Origin: Terrisporobacter othiniensis
GTDB taxonomy: Bacteria; Bacillota; Clostridia; Peptostreptococcales; Peptostreptococcaceae
Length of the DNA: 21,858 nt
Assembly: GCF_000808015.1 (NCBI RefSeq)
Contig: NZ_JWHR01000002.1
Coordinates: 1-21,858, forward strand
Reading direction: 5' to 3'
Shown: in pieces, positions 1-6,485 of the stretch
Layout of the letters: each line of letters starts with the position of its first letter
How positions within the stretch are numbered: the first letter of the stretch is position 1
Position numbers and translations under genes: made by a program
Notes under the pieces: model-generated
Told to the model about the DNA's origin: nothing
What the model saw: only the letters and a program-made list of their open reading frames with translations
Databases searched by the model: none

Positions 1-121
1 CTAATCATTATCTGAATATCTGGCTTGGTTTGTTTGTTGTTTCAGTTTAATTCTTAAAGAATTAATTTATTGTTAACCTACTGTTTAATTTTCAAAGTTC
101 TTTGCTCGTTTCAGCTTCTTT
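1..121 (-). other. rRNA operon leader (16S gene just outside left edge)
   Basis: Read on the minus strand, this stretch looks like a clostridial rRNA leader. It has a boxA-like antitermination segment at 100-81 (core CTTTGAAAATTAAAC) and then an AT-rich inverted repeat at 47-65 (arms of nine around one base) that could form part of a processing stem. It lies directly downstream of two strong tandem promoters that point left. No 16S sequence is inside the window, so the rRNA gene itself is inferred from the leader and promoters. A tRNA or another stable RNA operon is the alternative. Confidence 0.6.
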
Positions 122-150
122 ATTTTATCAAAGCTATTTTTCCTTGTCAA
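122..150 (-). promoter_or_regulatory. rRNA-type promoter P2 (sigma-A)
   Basis: On the minus strand a perfect -35 TTGACA (150-145) is followed by a 17-base spacer and TAAAAT (127-122). An A/T-tract UP-element-like block lies just upstream at 151-170. This is the proximal promoter of the leftward rRNA-like operon. Confidence 0.8.
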
Positions 151-206
151 CAACTTTTTTAAAAGTTTTTTGTTGACGTTTTGTCTTTGTCTCAAGGACA
201 AGTAAT

Positions 207-235
207 ACTATATCACCATAATAAAATATCGTCAA
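207..235 (-). promoter_or_regulatory. rRNA-type promoter P1 (sigma-A)
   Basis: On the minus strand TTGACG (235-230), a 17-base spacer and TATAGT (212-207). It lies 85 bases upstream of P2 and has nearly the same A/T-rich block before its -35 (236-256), which suggests that promoter plus UP element were duplicated in tandem. Confidence 0.75.
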
Positions 236-463
236 TACTTTTTTTAAAGTTTTTTATAAAATTATTGACGCTTTATGGTTTATTATTAAGCAGTATTTAT
301 CATAATATTTGACTTATTATTGAAATTTCAATCTTTTTCAATCATTTTTAAAGTAATCATTTCTCTTTAATTTAATGATATTTTTTCTTTAAACTTCTAC
401 TTTTATTATGTAATAAAAACAAAACTCATATTTAACACTTATTCTTTTTAATAAACAAATAAA

Positions 464-516
464 AATACTACTTTGTATATATAAATCTTACATTCATAAT
501 ATAACAAAGTAGTATT
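464..516 (-). terminator. Terminator of the metal-ATPase operon
   Basis: Perfect 13-bp inverted repeat (464-476 with 504-516) beginning 6 bases after the ATPase stop codon. In the leftward transcript it is followed by a U-rich tail (TTTTTATTTG). The loop is long (27 bases) but has inner A/T complementarity. The 220 bases between this hairpin and P1 hold no gene that I can see. Confidence 0.6.
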
Positions 517-522
517 AATATT

Positions 523-2295
523 TTATTTCATTATTCTCATTGCATTCAATACTGCTATTAAGGCAACACCTACGTCAGCAAATACTGCTTCCCACATACT
601 TGCCATACCTAAGGCTCCAAATATCATAACTATAATTTTAATACCTAGTGCAAATATAATATTTTGCCATACTATTTTATAAGTCTTTTTAGATATTTTT
701 ATTCCTTCAGCTATCTTGCTTGGTTCATCTGTCATTATAACTATATCCGCCGCTTCTATAGCCGCATCCGATCCTAAACCACCCATAGCTATACCAACAT
801 CTACACGGGCAAGAACTGGAGCATCATTTATTCCATCTCCTACGAAGGCAATTTTTTCTTTATCATTTCTACCTTCATATATAGATTCTATTTTTTCTAC
901 TTTTTCATTTGGCAATAAATTTGAATATACTTTATCTACCTTTAATTGTCTTGCCACTGAATCAGCAACTTCTTTATTATCTCCAGTTAGCATAACAGTT
1001 TCTTTTATACCTTGATCTTTTATTTCCTTAATAGCTTTTTCACTATCTGATTTTATTTTATCAGAAATAACTATAGATCCTTTAAACTGATTATTTACTG
1101 CTATATAAACTACTGTTCCTATTTCTTCATTTTTATTTACTTCTATATTATTAACTGTCATTAATTTTTCATTTCCAGCCAATATTTCTTCATTTTCATA
1201 TTTTACTTTTATTCCATAAGCAGCTATTTCTTCATAGCTTTCTATTTTATTTAAATTAACTTCTTTATTATAGTAATTTAAAATAGATTTAGCTATTGGA
1301 TGATTTGAATTAGCTTCTGCAATAGATGCATATTTAATTAATTCTTCTTCTGATATTCCAACGGAATTAACTTTTACAACATCAAATACACCTTCTGTTA
1401 ATGTTCCAGTTTTGTCAAATACTACTGTATCAACATATCTTAAAGCTTCAAGATAGTTACTTCCTTTTATTAATATACCATTTTTTGAAGCAAAACCTAT
1501 TCCACTGAAATAGCTTAACGGTATGGATAAAACTAGAGCACATGGGCATGATACAACTAAGAATACTAATCCTCTGTGTAACCAATCACTAAACATAGCT
1601 CCTGATACAAATATCGGTGGAATTACTGCTATTAATGTAGCTAATATAACTACTATTGGTGTATAGTATTTTGAAAATACAGATATAAAGTTTTCTGTTT
1701 TGGACTTTTTACTACTTGCATTTTCTACTAAGTCTAGTATTTTTGATACAGTAGACTCAGAGAAACTCTTAGTTACTTTTACTGTTAATAAAGAGTTTTT
1801 ATTAATAAATCCTGATAATAGTTCATCACCTGAATTAACCGTTCTTAAAACAGACTCTCCAGTTAAAGCAGATGTATCTACCATAGAATTTCCATCTACT
1901 ATTATTCCATCTAGAGGTACTTTTTCACCTGGCTTAACTATTATAAAATCACCAATTTCTACTTCTTCTGGATCTACAACTTTAATAGAGTTACCTACTT
2001 TTAAGTTTGCCACATCTGGTTTTATTTGCATTAAATCAGAAATAGATTTTCTTGATTTACCTACAGCAAGCTCTTGTAAATATTCTCCAACCTTATAAAA
2101 TAACATTACTCCAACAGCTTCTGATGCATCTCCTATAGCTATTGCACCAACTGTTGCCACAGTCATTAAGAAGTTTTCGTCAAATATTCTCCCTTTTGTC
2201 ATATTTCGTAAAGCTTTATATACAACATCTCCACCTACTAATATATAAGACACTAAGAATATTAATATTGAATATTTACTTTCTACTCCCATCAT
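523..2295 (-). CDS. cadA: P-type ATPase core (Zn/Cd/Pb exporter), 3' part of the broken gene
   Basis: This holds the catalytic body of a P1B-type heavy-metal exporting ATPase, which pumps Zn2+/Cd2+/Pb2+ out of the cytoplasm. Visible motifs in order: actuator TGES (145-148), metal-site CPC in a membrane helix (250-252), phosphorylation motif DKTGT (294-298), SNHP with the P1B histidine (about 332), TGDN (437-440) and hinge GDGINDAP (486-493). The last helix carries the ADVG...NAM signature, whose Asp marks the Zn/Cd/Pb subclass rather than Cu. The ATG at 2295 is only the first Met in the frame: it falls after the first membrane helix, and I see no convincing ribosome binding site. The true coding sequence continued from the HMA part upstream, so translation from here would lack one helix and the metal-binding domains. 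Confidence 0.85.
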   Translation of the reverse strand: MMGVESKYSILIFLVSYILVGGDVVYKALRNMTKGRIFDENFLMTVATVGAIAIGDASEAVGVMLFYKVGEYLQELAVGKSRKSISDLMQIKPDVANLKVGNSIKVVDPEEVEIGDFIIVKPGEKVPLDGIIVDGNSMVDTSALTGESVLRTVNSGDELLSGFINKNSLLTVKVTKSFSESTVSKILDLVENASSKKSKTENFISVFSKYYTPIVVILATLIAVIPPIFVSGAMFSDWLHRGLVFLVVSCPCALVLSIPLSYFSGIGFASKNGILIKGSNYLEALRYVDTVVFDKTGTLTEGVFDVVKVNSVGISEEELIKYASIAEANSNHPIAKSILNYYNKEVNLNKIESYEEIAAYGIKVKYENEEILAGNEKLMTVNNIEVNKNEEIGTVVYIAVNNQFKGSIVISDKIKSDSEKAIKEIKDQGIKETVMLTGDNKEVADSVARQLKVDKVYSNLLPNEKVEKIESIYEGRNDKEKIAFVGDGINDAPVLARVDVGIAMGGLGSDAAIEAADIVIMTDEPSKIAEGIKISKKTYKIVWQNIIFALGIKIIVMIFGALGMASMWEAVFADVGVALIAVLNAMRIMK

Positions 2296-2459
2296 TTCTT
2301 CATAAAATGCAAATATAAATACAAATGCTCCTAATAATATTTTTAAAAGTTTTAATTTATTATTATCTTTTACTATTTTTGTTTCTTTTTTAATTGTTTT
2401 ATTTTCTATTGTTCCTTCGACTTTGATATCAAGCCCTGGTTCTGTATCATTTATTATGT

Positions 2460-3104
2460 TTATTTTATTTTTACAGATAATTTTTTATTTACAAAATTAA
2501 TATTAGATGTTTTAACTCCATCCAATGAAGATACTTTATTACCTATCACTTCTGCGCAATGAGCGCAGTTAAGTCCACCTAAAATAATATCCTTTTTTAT
2601 ATATAATTCATTTTTATTCTCAAGTACTTGGATATCAAGCCCTGGCTCTATTGAATCTATTAAACCTATAACATCTTCTATTATTTTATCTTCATTTTTT
2701 CGAGAATTTAGTTCCAGTGTTAATTTTTTATTAACAAAATTCAAGTTACTACTTTGAATTCCTTCTAAAGATTTTACTTTATCTCCTATTACTTCTGCAC
2801 AATGGGCGCATGTTAATCCATTTAACATCAACTCCTTTTTATTATCTGCATTTACTCTTTTATTAAGTACCCGAATATCAAGCCCTGGTTCTATTGTATC
2901 TATAAGAGCAATAACTTCACTTATTATAGCTTCTTCATCATAAGAAGAATCTATTTCTAAAGTTAATTTTTTACTAATAAAATTCATATTACTACTTTGT
3001 ACTCCATGAATATTTTTTACAACTTCTCCTATAGTTTCAGCACAATGAGCACATGTTAATCCATTTAGCATTAGTTCTTTTTTTATCAATACTGCTGCCA
3101 ACAT
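2460..3104 (-). CDS. Triple heavy-metal-associated (HMA) domain part of the ATPase
   Basis: 214 residues made of an 81-residue unit repeated. Metal-binding GL(T/N)CAHCA loops place Cys pairs at 18/21, 99/102 and 180/183, and each unit ends in EPGLDI. The third unit stops early, at VKIK, because of the frame break. The family role is to bind soft metal ions and pass them to the ATPase membrane site. The start at 3104 has a strong AGGGGGG ribosome binding site that overlaps the stop region of the ArsR gene; the gap is 14 bases and the genes are co-transcribed. If translated alone it would be a soluble two-and-a-half-domain metal-binding protein of the copper-chaperone type. I think it is more likely the remnant of the N-terminus of the full ATPase. 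Confidence 0.8.
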   Translation of the reverse strand: MLAAVLIKKELMLNGLTCAHCAETIGEVVKNIHGVQSSNMNFISKKLTLEIDSSYDEEAIISEVIALIDTIEPGLDIRVLNKRVNADNKKELMLNGLTCAHCAEVIGDKVKSLEGIQSSNLNFVNKKLTLELNSRKNEDKIIEDVIGLIDSIEPGLDIQVLENKNELYIKKDIILGGLNCAHCAEVIGNKVSSLDGVKTSNINFVNKKLSVKIK

Positions 3105-3118
3105 TATTATCTTCCCCC

Positions 3119-3487
3119 CTATCGATTATAAGTTTCTTCTATATGGCATAAGCCACAGTTAAATATTTGATTTATATGGTTATCGTCTAGCGAATAATAA
3201 ACAACCTTACCTTCTTTTCTAAACTTAACTAATCTAGCTTGTTTTAAAACTCTCAACTGATGAGATATGGCTGATTGAGTCATATTTAAAAGGTCCGCTA
3301 TATCGCATACACACATTTCTTCTTCAAATAAAGCATATAAAATTTTTATTCTTGTAGTATCTCCAAAAACCTTAAATAACTCTGCTAAGTCATAAAGTTT
3401 TTCATCTTCAGGCATTCTATCTTTTACTTTACATATTACATCTTCATGTATATATGTACACTCGCATCTATTTATAATGTCTTTCAT
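3119..3487 (-). CDS. cadC: ArsR/SmtB-family metal-sensing repressor, CadC-like
   Basis: 122-residue winged-helix repressor that leaves DNA when it binds metal, which derepresses the efflux ATPase. The wHTH spans about residues 37-100, with a recognition helix near SAISHQLRVL and a wing KEGKVVYYSL. Both known metal sites of the family can be read. The CadC-type alpha3N site is C59-x-C61 followed by Asp, with N-terminal Cys 8 and 10. The SmtB-type alpha5 site matches the pattern D102-x-H104-x10-H115-x2-E118 exactly. An extra C111-x2-C114 pair sits inside that alpha5 segment. The gene is first in the leftward operon, with a GGAGG ribosome binding site before the ATG at 3487 and a large palindrome at its promoter, so it is expected to be autoregulated. 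Cd/Pb/Zn specificity is inferred from the Cys site and the ATPase class. Confidence 0.92.
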   Translation of the reverse strand: MKDIINRCECTYIHEDVICKVKDRMPEDEKLYDLAELFKVFGDTTRIKILYALFEEEMCVCDIADLLNMTQSAISHQLRVLKQARLVKFRKEGKVVYYSLDDNHINQIFNCGLCHIEETYNR

Positions 3488-3505
3488 TTGTATTCCTCCA
3501 ATTTA

Positions 3506-3543
3506 AATATTAATATATGAACAACTGTTCATATATTAATATT
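3506..3543. promoter_or_regulatory. ArsR/CadC operator, 38-bp perfect palindrome
   Basis: Two perfect 18-base arms around a 2-base centre, with the core ATATGAACA-N2-TGTTCATAT typical of SmtB/CadC/ZiaR operators. It overlaps the -10 box of the operon promoter and its start site, so bound repressor would block RNA polymerase. Confidence 0.88.
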
Positions 3544-3567
3544 ATGATATTTGTCCTACTTGTGCAA
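3539..3567 (-). promoter_or_regulatory. Sigma-A promoter of the metal-efflux operon
   Basis: Minus strand TTGCAC (3567-3562), 17-base spacer, TAATAT (3544-3539). The -10 overlaps the outer arm of the operator palindrome, as expected for metal-derepressed transcription. Confidence 0.8.
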
Positions 3568-3697
3568 CCTTTTTTTGTATATTTTTAGATTTGTAACTAT
3601 TTATAAAATATTCATATCTGAGTATTTTTTTAATATATATATTAGTAGTATTAGTAAATCTATTATATGAAAATTTGAAAGGAGAGTTCATCTTAAA

Positions 3698-4207
3698 ATG
3701 AATTATAATAACATGTATCCTAATAGAATGAGCGATAACATTGATCCAAACTATATATATCCCCAACCATATATAGACCCTTTAATGTACATGAATCCTT
3801 ATGTTATGAATAATAACCAAGGCGCAAATTTCAACCCAAATATAAATCCTGAATATACGACATATTCAAACCAATATGTGGATAATCCACAGTTCAATCC
3901 TTACGAGGATATGCCTAACAATAATATGAATATAGGGTTTGAAAACAACAGTAATAACGGCAATATGAATAACATGAACAATATGAATAATCAAATGAAC
4001 GATATACCTATGATTCCTATGATGCCACCAAACATGATGTTCCCTGGTATGTTTCCTCCTAATATGATGTATCCTGGTATGGCGCCAAATATGATGTACC
4101 CTGGTATGATGTTCCCTGGAACAGTGCCACCTAACATGATGTTCCCTGGTATGATGCCAAATATGCCTACTGTTAATATGGATGAGTTTGATGAAGAAGA
4201 AATGTAA
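3698..4207 (+). CDS. Met/Asn/Pro/Tyr-rich low-complexity protein
   Basis: 169-residue protein of unknown function. The first half is rich in Asn, Tyr and Pro. Residues 85-105 have an Asn-Met repeat. The second half is a tandem Pro/Met-rich array with recurring PNMM(F/Y)PGM units (about residues 110-155), and the protein ends in an acidic tail (DEFDEEEM). No signal peptide, membrane helix or enzyme motif is visible. The composition resembles clostridial spore-coat or exosporium proteins; clustered methionines can also bind Cu(I), and the gene is divergent from the metal operon. Neither role is shown. GGAG at about 3682 is 13 bases before the ATG, a rather long spacing. A clear terminator follows and the gene stands alone. 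Confidence 0.75.
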   Translation: MNYNNMYPNRMSDNIDPNYIYPQPYIDPLMYMNPYVMNNNQGANFNPNINPEYTTYSNQYVDNPQFNPYEDMPNNNMNIGFENNSNNGNMNNMNNMNNQMNDIPMIPMMPPNMMFPGMFPPNMMYPGMAPNMMYPGMMFPGTVPPNMMFPGMMPNMPTVNMDEFDEEEM

Positions 4208-4234
4208 ATAAATATAGTATTAAAACATCAGTAT

Positions 4235-4268
4235 AACCCCTATTATCAGGGGTTTTTTATTTTTTTTC
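4235..4268 (+). terminator. Rho-independent terminator
   Basis: Stem AACCCCT/AGGGGTT (4235-4241 with 4248-4254), a 6-base loop and a long U-rich tail. It ends the transcript of the Met-rich gene. Confidence 0.85.
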
Positions 4269-4352
4269 AAAAAAGTGTTATAAAATTTTTAAATCTGTCT
4301 ACACTATTTAATGTATTCCTCATAATATTCCCCCAATATTATAAATACAAAA

Positions 4353-4384
4353 AAGGGCATTCTAGTTACACTAGTATTGCCCTT
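4353..4384 (-). terminator. Hairpin terminator, mainly for the CmpB-like gene
   Basis: Stem AAGGGCA/TGCCCTT (4353-4359 with 4378-4384) plus an inner CTAGT/ACTAG stem and a 3-base loop. A-runs on the left and T-runs on the right allow termination in both directions. It lies 16 bases after the stop of the leftward gene. Confidence 0.8.
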
Positions 4385-4400
4385 CTTTTTTTATGTAAAA

Positions 4401-4862
4401 TCAGCGATAAGATCTAAAAGTTAATAGGTATTTTATGTATACAAATAAATCATTTGGTTTTTTATCACCATAAAACTTATACCTTAAATAGTCATCCAGC
4501 CATATAGCTATTATGCTTAAGAAGAACCAGAAAACACTAAATAATAAACTTACTTGTCCCATAAGATTTAACGGTAAGTTAGAATAATCCCATATATTCA
4601 AACCCATTTTTATATTCAATATATATCCTGATATAAATTCTATACAAGTTACAATTATCATACTTAGTAAGCATTGCTTATATAACTGTTTATTTGGAGC
4701 TATATTATTAATTAGGCCAATCAGAACTCCACACAAACCTCCTACTACAAGCATCGATGGATGAGTATACCCCCTACATACCAGTTCTATATTTGTATAA
4801 ATACATCCCATAACTAAAAATATAAAAAATTCTTTTTTTATAAACCCAACTATCTTTATCAC
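4401..4862 (-). CDS. CmpB-like integral membrane protein (putative ABC-transporter type IV family)
   Basis: 153 residues with about four membrane helices (about 10-30, 38-53, 63-85, 103-123). The spacing E-x2-CRGYTH-x-SM near residue 26 and the later WDYS-x-LPLNLMGQ block (about 91-102) match the Pfam family called ABC_trans_CmpB (PF06541), whose function is not known despite the name. I recognise the family but cannot assign a substrate. The start is GTG at 4862, with GAGGTG seven bases upstream. The gene is a single leftward unit between two hairpin terminators, so it is probably monocistronic. Confidence 0.78.
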   Translation of the reverse strand: MIKIVGFIKKEFFIFLVMGCIYTNIELVCRGYTHPSMLVVGGLCGVLIGLINNIAPNKQLYKQCLLSMIIVTCIEFISGYILNIKMGLNIWDYSNLPLNLMGQVSLLFSVFWFFLSIIAIWLDDYLRYKFYGDKKPNDLFVYIKYLLTFRSYR

Positions 4863-4962
4863 CTTTTGTCACCTCAATCTATAAAATCCTTTATTTATTC
4901 TTATTAATAATTATTATTATATTTGTCATTACAATATGAATATTTAATTTCAACATAAAAAA

Positions 4963-4989
4963 GCTTCTCTAGATTGATTCTAGAAAAGC
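4963..4989 (-). terminator. Terminator behind the 42-residue peptide gene
   Basis: Stem GCTT-C-TCTAGA / TCTAGA-A-AAGC with one mismatch and a 5-base loop. On the minus strand it is followed by TTTTTT. It lies about 30 bases after the small ORF at 5020-5148, which supports that ORF being a transcribed gene. Confidence 0.7.
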
Positions 4990-5019
4990 CCCTTTTTATA
5001 TTTATTATAAATCTCATAT

Positions 5020-5148
5020 TTAACAATAATTATTAGATGACGATATTTTTTTACTAAAATATACGCCAAATACAACTTCAATTATAACTTCCATTACTGT
5101 TATAGAATTAGATATTATTCCTTTGTTCTTTATAGATGTCTTTTTCAT
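5020..5148 (-). CDS. Small single-helix membrane peptide, 42 residues
   Basis: A short ORF that reads as a basic N-terminus (KKTSIKNKG), one hydrophobic stretch at about residues 16-31 (TVMEVIIEVVFGVYFS) and a short polar tail ending in Cys. The predicted topology is a single-pass membrane peptide. Support for a real gene: an AAGGGG ribosome binding site eight bases before the ATG, a U-tailed terminator just downstream, and isolation between other transcription units. The hydrophobic segment has two Glu residues. Toxin-type peptides and small membrane-protein regulators are possible roles, but nothing here chooses between them. I do not recognise a family. Confidence 0.55.
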   Translation of the reverse strand: MKKTSIKNKGIISNSITVMEVIIEVVFGVYFSKKISSSNNYC

Positions 5149-5269
5149 ATCTATGACCCCTTCCATATTTATGAGATATTTTGCTTTAACAAGTTATGTT
5201 CTTATTCTACAGCATTCTATAAAAAACACATATGGATTTACCTTACAACTATATTATGTTTATGTAATC

Positions 5270-6352
5270 TTAATCTAAAAAATCTTCAAAGTCATCTGAA
5301 CCAGACTCTACAAAATCATAAAGAACATTTTCTTCAAAAAAATAACTTTCATCCACACTTAAATATTCTTTATACTTAGTTATTAACAACTTATTTATAT
5401 ACTTTCTATCTCTCTCAGAATAAGTCCCTACAAAAAACTCATCTCCTAACTGATAGTATATTGATTTAATATCATTATTTATTACATAAATATCGCTTTT
5501 TACATGATCATTATTAAAATTAAATCTAGTAAAAAATACCCCTTCTTCCATTTCACTCTTTAACATAAATGGGTTATCATTATAAAATTCCATTAGAAAT
5601 TCATCCTTATTTTTTAACTTGTAAACATCTATAAATTCAGATTTTGATATTTCATCAAAAACCTCAAAATCATATACAGGTTCTTTATCTGTAACTAGTA
5701 AAGATTTAATTTTAAAATTATCTTTTTCTTTACATATATTAAAAGCTATTTTGCAAGTGTAATATCCATCTTCATCCTCATATAAAGCTTCACTAATGTA
5801 CACTTCTTCACTTCTTTTAATCACTTTATTTTTTAAAAGGGTTCCGTTAATTTTAGTTATATGATTGTTTGATATTTCTTCACTACCAGAAAAGTATTTT
5901 AAACTTTCTCTATCTCTAGCTATAAACCTCATAGTCATATAATTTATAAATTCAACTTCATTATCAACCTTTTTGCTTATGATTGGATAAACTTTATCTA
6001 GAGTTAAATTACTTTTGTAATTCGTTATTATATCCATATACTCCTCAGTATCTCCCGGTAACTCTTTCCCATACTCTAGATTTTTATTACCAAAATGATT
6101 TATTAAGAATAAAGCCACTTCTTCTTTTACTAATATTTTGTTCTCTCCTAGACCTCCCATAAGTCTTTCTTCTTCGTTGCAAGCTTCTTTTGATGTTGGA
6201 TTTTTTAAACTAACATAGTCAGCAATTCCTAACCCTTCTCCATCTAATAAAAAATATTGGTATATATTATTATTATTTTCCTCATATTTAATAGTAAGGC
6301 CCATACTTCCCATAAGCCTAGATTTTGTTATTTTGGCATAGTTAAATCTCAT
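5270..6352 (-). CDS. Conserved-looking hypothetical protein, 360 residues
   Basis: Soluble, acidic protein with no signal peptide and no membrane helix. I do not recognise a domain. The sequence suggests mixed alpha/beta folding with an N-terminal segment (MRFNYAKITKSRL), a Gly-rich LMGGLGE patch at about 64-70 and a strongly acidic C-terminus (SGSDDFEDFLD). AAGGA nine bases upstream supports the ATG at 6352. It is transcribed divergently from the HAD phosphatase gene, with a 133-base gap holding both promoters. A housekeeping or stress role is possible but unsupported. Confidence 0.75.
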   Translation of the reverse strand: MRFNYAKITKSRLMGSMGLTIKYEENNNNIYQYFLLDGEGLGIADYVSLKNPTSKEACNEEERLMGGLGENKILVKEEVALFLINHFGNKNLEYGKELPGDTEEYMDIITNYKSNLTLDKVYPIISKKVDNEVEFINYMTMRFIARDRESLKYFSGSEEISNNHITKINGTLLKNKVIKRSEEVYISEALYEDEDGYYTCKIAFNICKEKDNFKIKSLLVTDKEPVYDFEVFDEISKSEFIDVYKLKNKDEFLMEFYNDNPFMLKSEMEEGVFFTRFNFNNDHVKSDIYVINNDIKSIYYQLGDEFFVGTYSERDRKYINKLLITKYKEYLSVDESYFFEENVLYDFVESGSDDFEDFLD

Positions 6353-6426
6353 AAAATCACGTCCTTAATACTTTAATAATCACTAAATAGTTAAAATTCA
6401 TTTTTATTTTCTATTTATGATTATAG

Positions 6427-6454
6427 TTTACAACAAAATCGAATTTTATAATAT
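6427..6454 (+). promoter_or_regulatory. Probable sigma-A promoter of the HAD phosphatase gene
   Basis: TTTACA (6427-6432), 16-base spacer and TAATAT (6449-6454), about 30 bases before the coding start. The spacer is one short of ideal. Confidence 0.5.
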
Positions 6455-6485
6455 AATAAAGTAAATACTTAGATGAGGTGATTCA

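Larger units (their letters stand above)
523..3104 (-). pseudogene. cadA: Frame-disrupted Zn/Cd/Pb P1B-ATPase with three HMA domains
   Basis: The two reading frames 2460-3104 and 523-2295 together make one CadA/ZntA-type ATPase. The open frame of the second part continues upstream of its first ATG, through 2296-2459, and encodes an EPGLDIKV segment. That segment matches the end of each preceding HMA repeat (EPGLDIRV, EPGLDIQV), plus the linker and the first membrane helix. In repeats 1 and 2 there are 60 bases between the KKLTLE(I/L) strand and EPGLDI; in repeat 3 there are only 23. The net loss of 37 bases causes a -1 shift at about 2460, where a TAA ends the first part. I infer a recent inactivating deletion inside the third domain. 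Programmed frameshifting is a weaker alternative. The repressor and operator upstream look intact. Confidence 0.75.

Noticed and set aside
1700..2098. 132-residue plus-strand frame opposite the ATPase gene
   Set aside because: It is the antisense shadow of a well-supported coding region, has no ribosome binding site and encodes no recognisable motif. The same holds for the frames at 716-1015, 10443-10634, 10899-11201 and 19250-19534.
2286..2330. Independent start of the ATPase core at its first ATG
   Set aside because: No good ribosome binding site is at a suitable distance, and a start there removes the first membrane helix. The open frame clearly continues upstream into the HMA repeat.
3542..3766. 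74-residue minus-strand frame between the metal operon and the Met-rich gene
   Set aside because: It overlaps the metal-operon promoter and the 5' end of the Met-rich gene, has an odd composition and no plausible ribosome binding site.
3990..4180. Tandem DNA repeat or CRISPR-like array
   Set aside because: The periodicity comes from the Met/Pro-rich codons of the protein repeat; the units are short and uneven, with no spacers.
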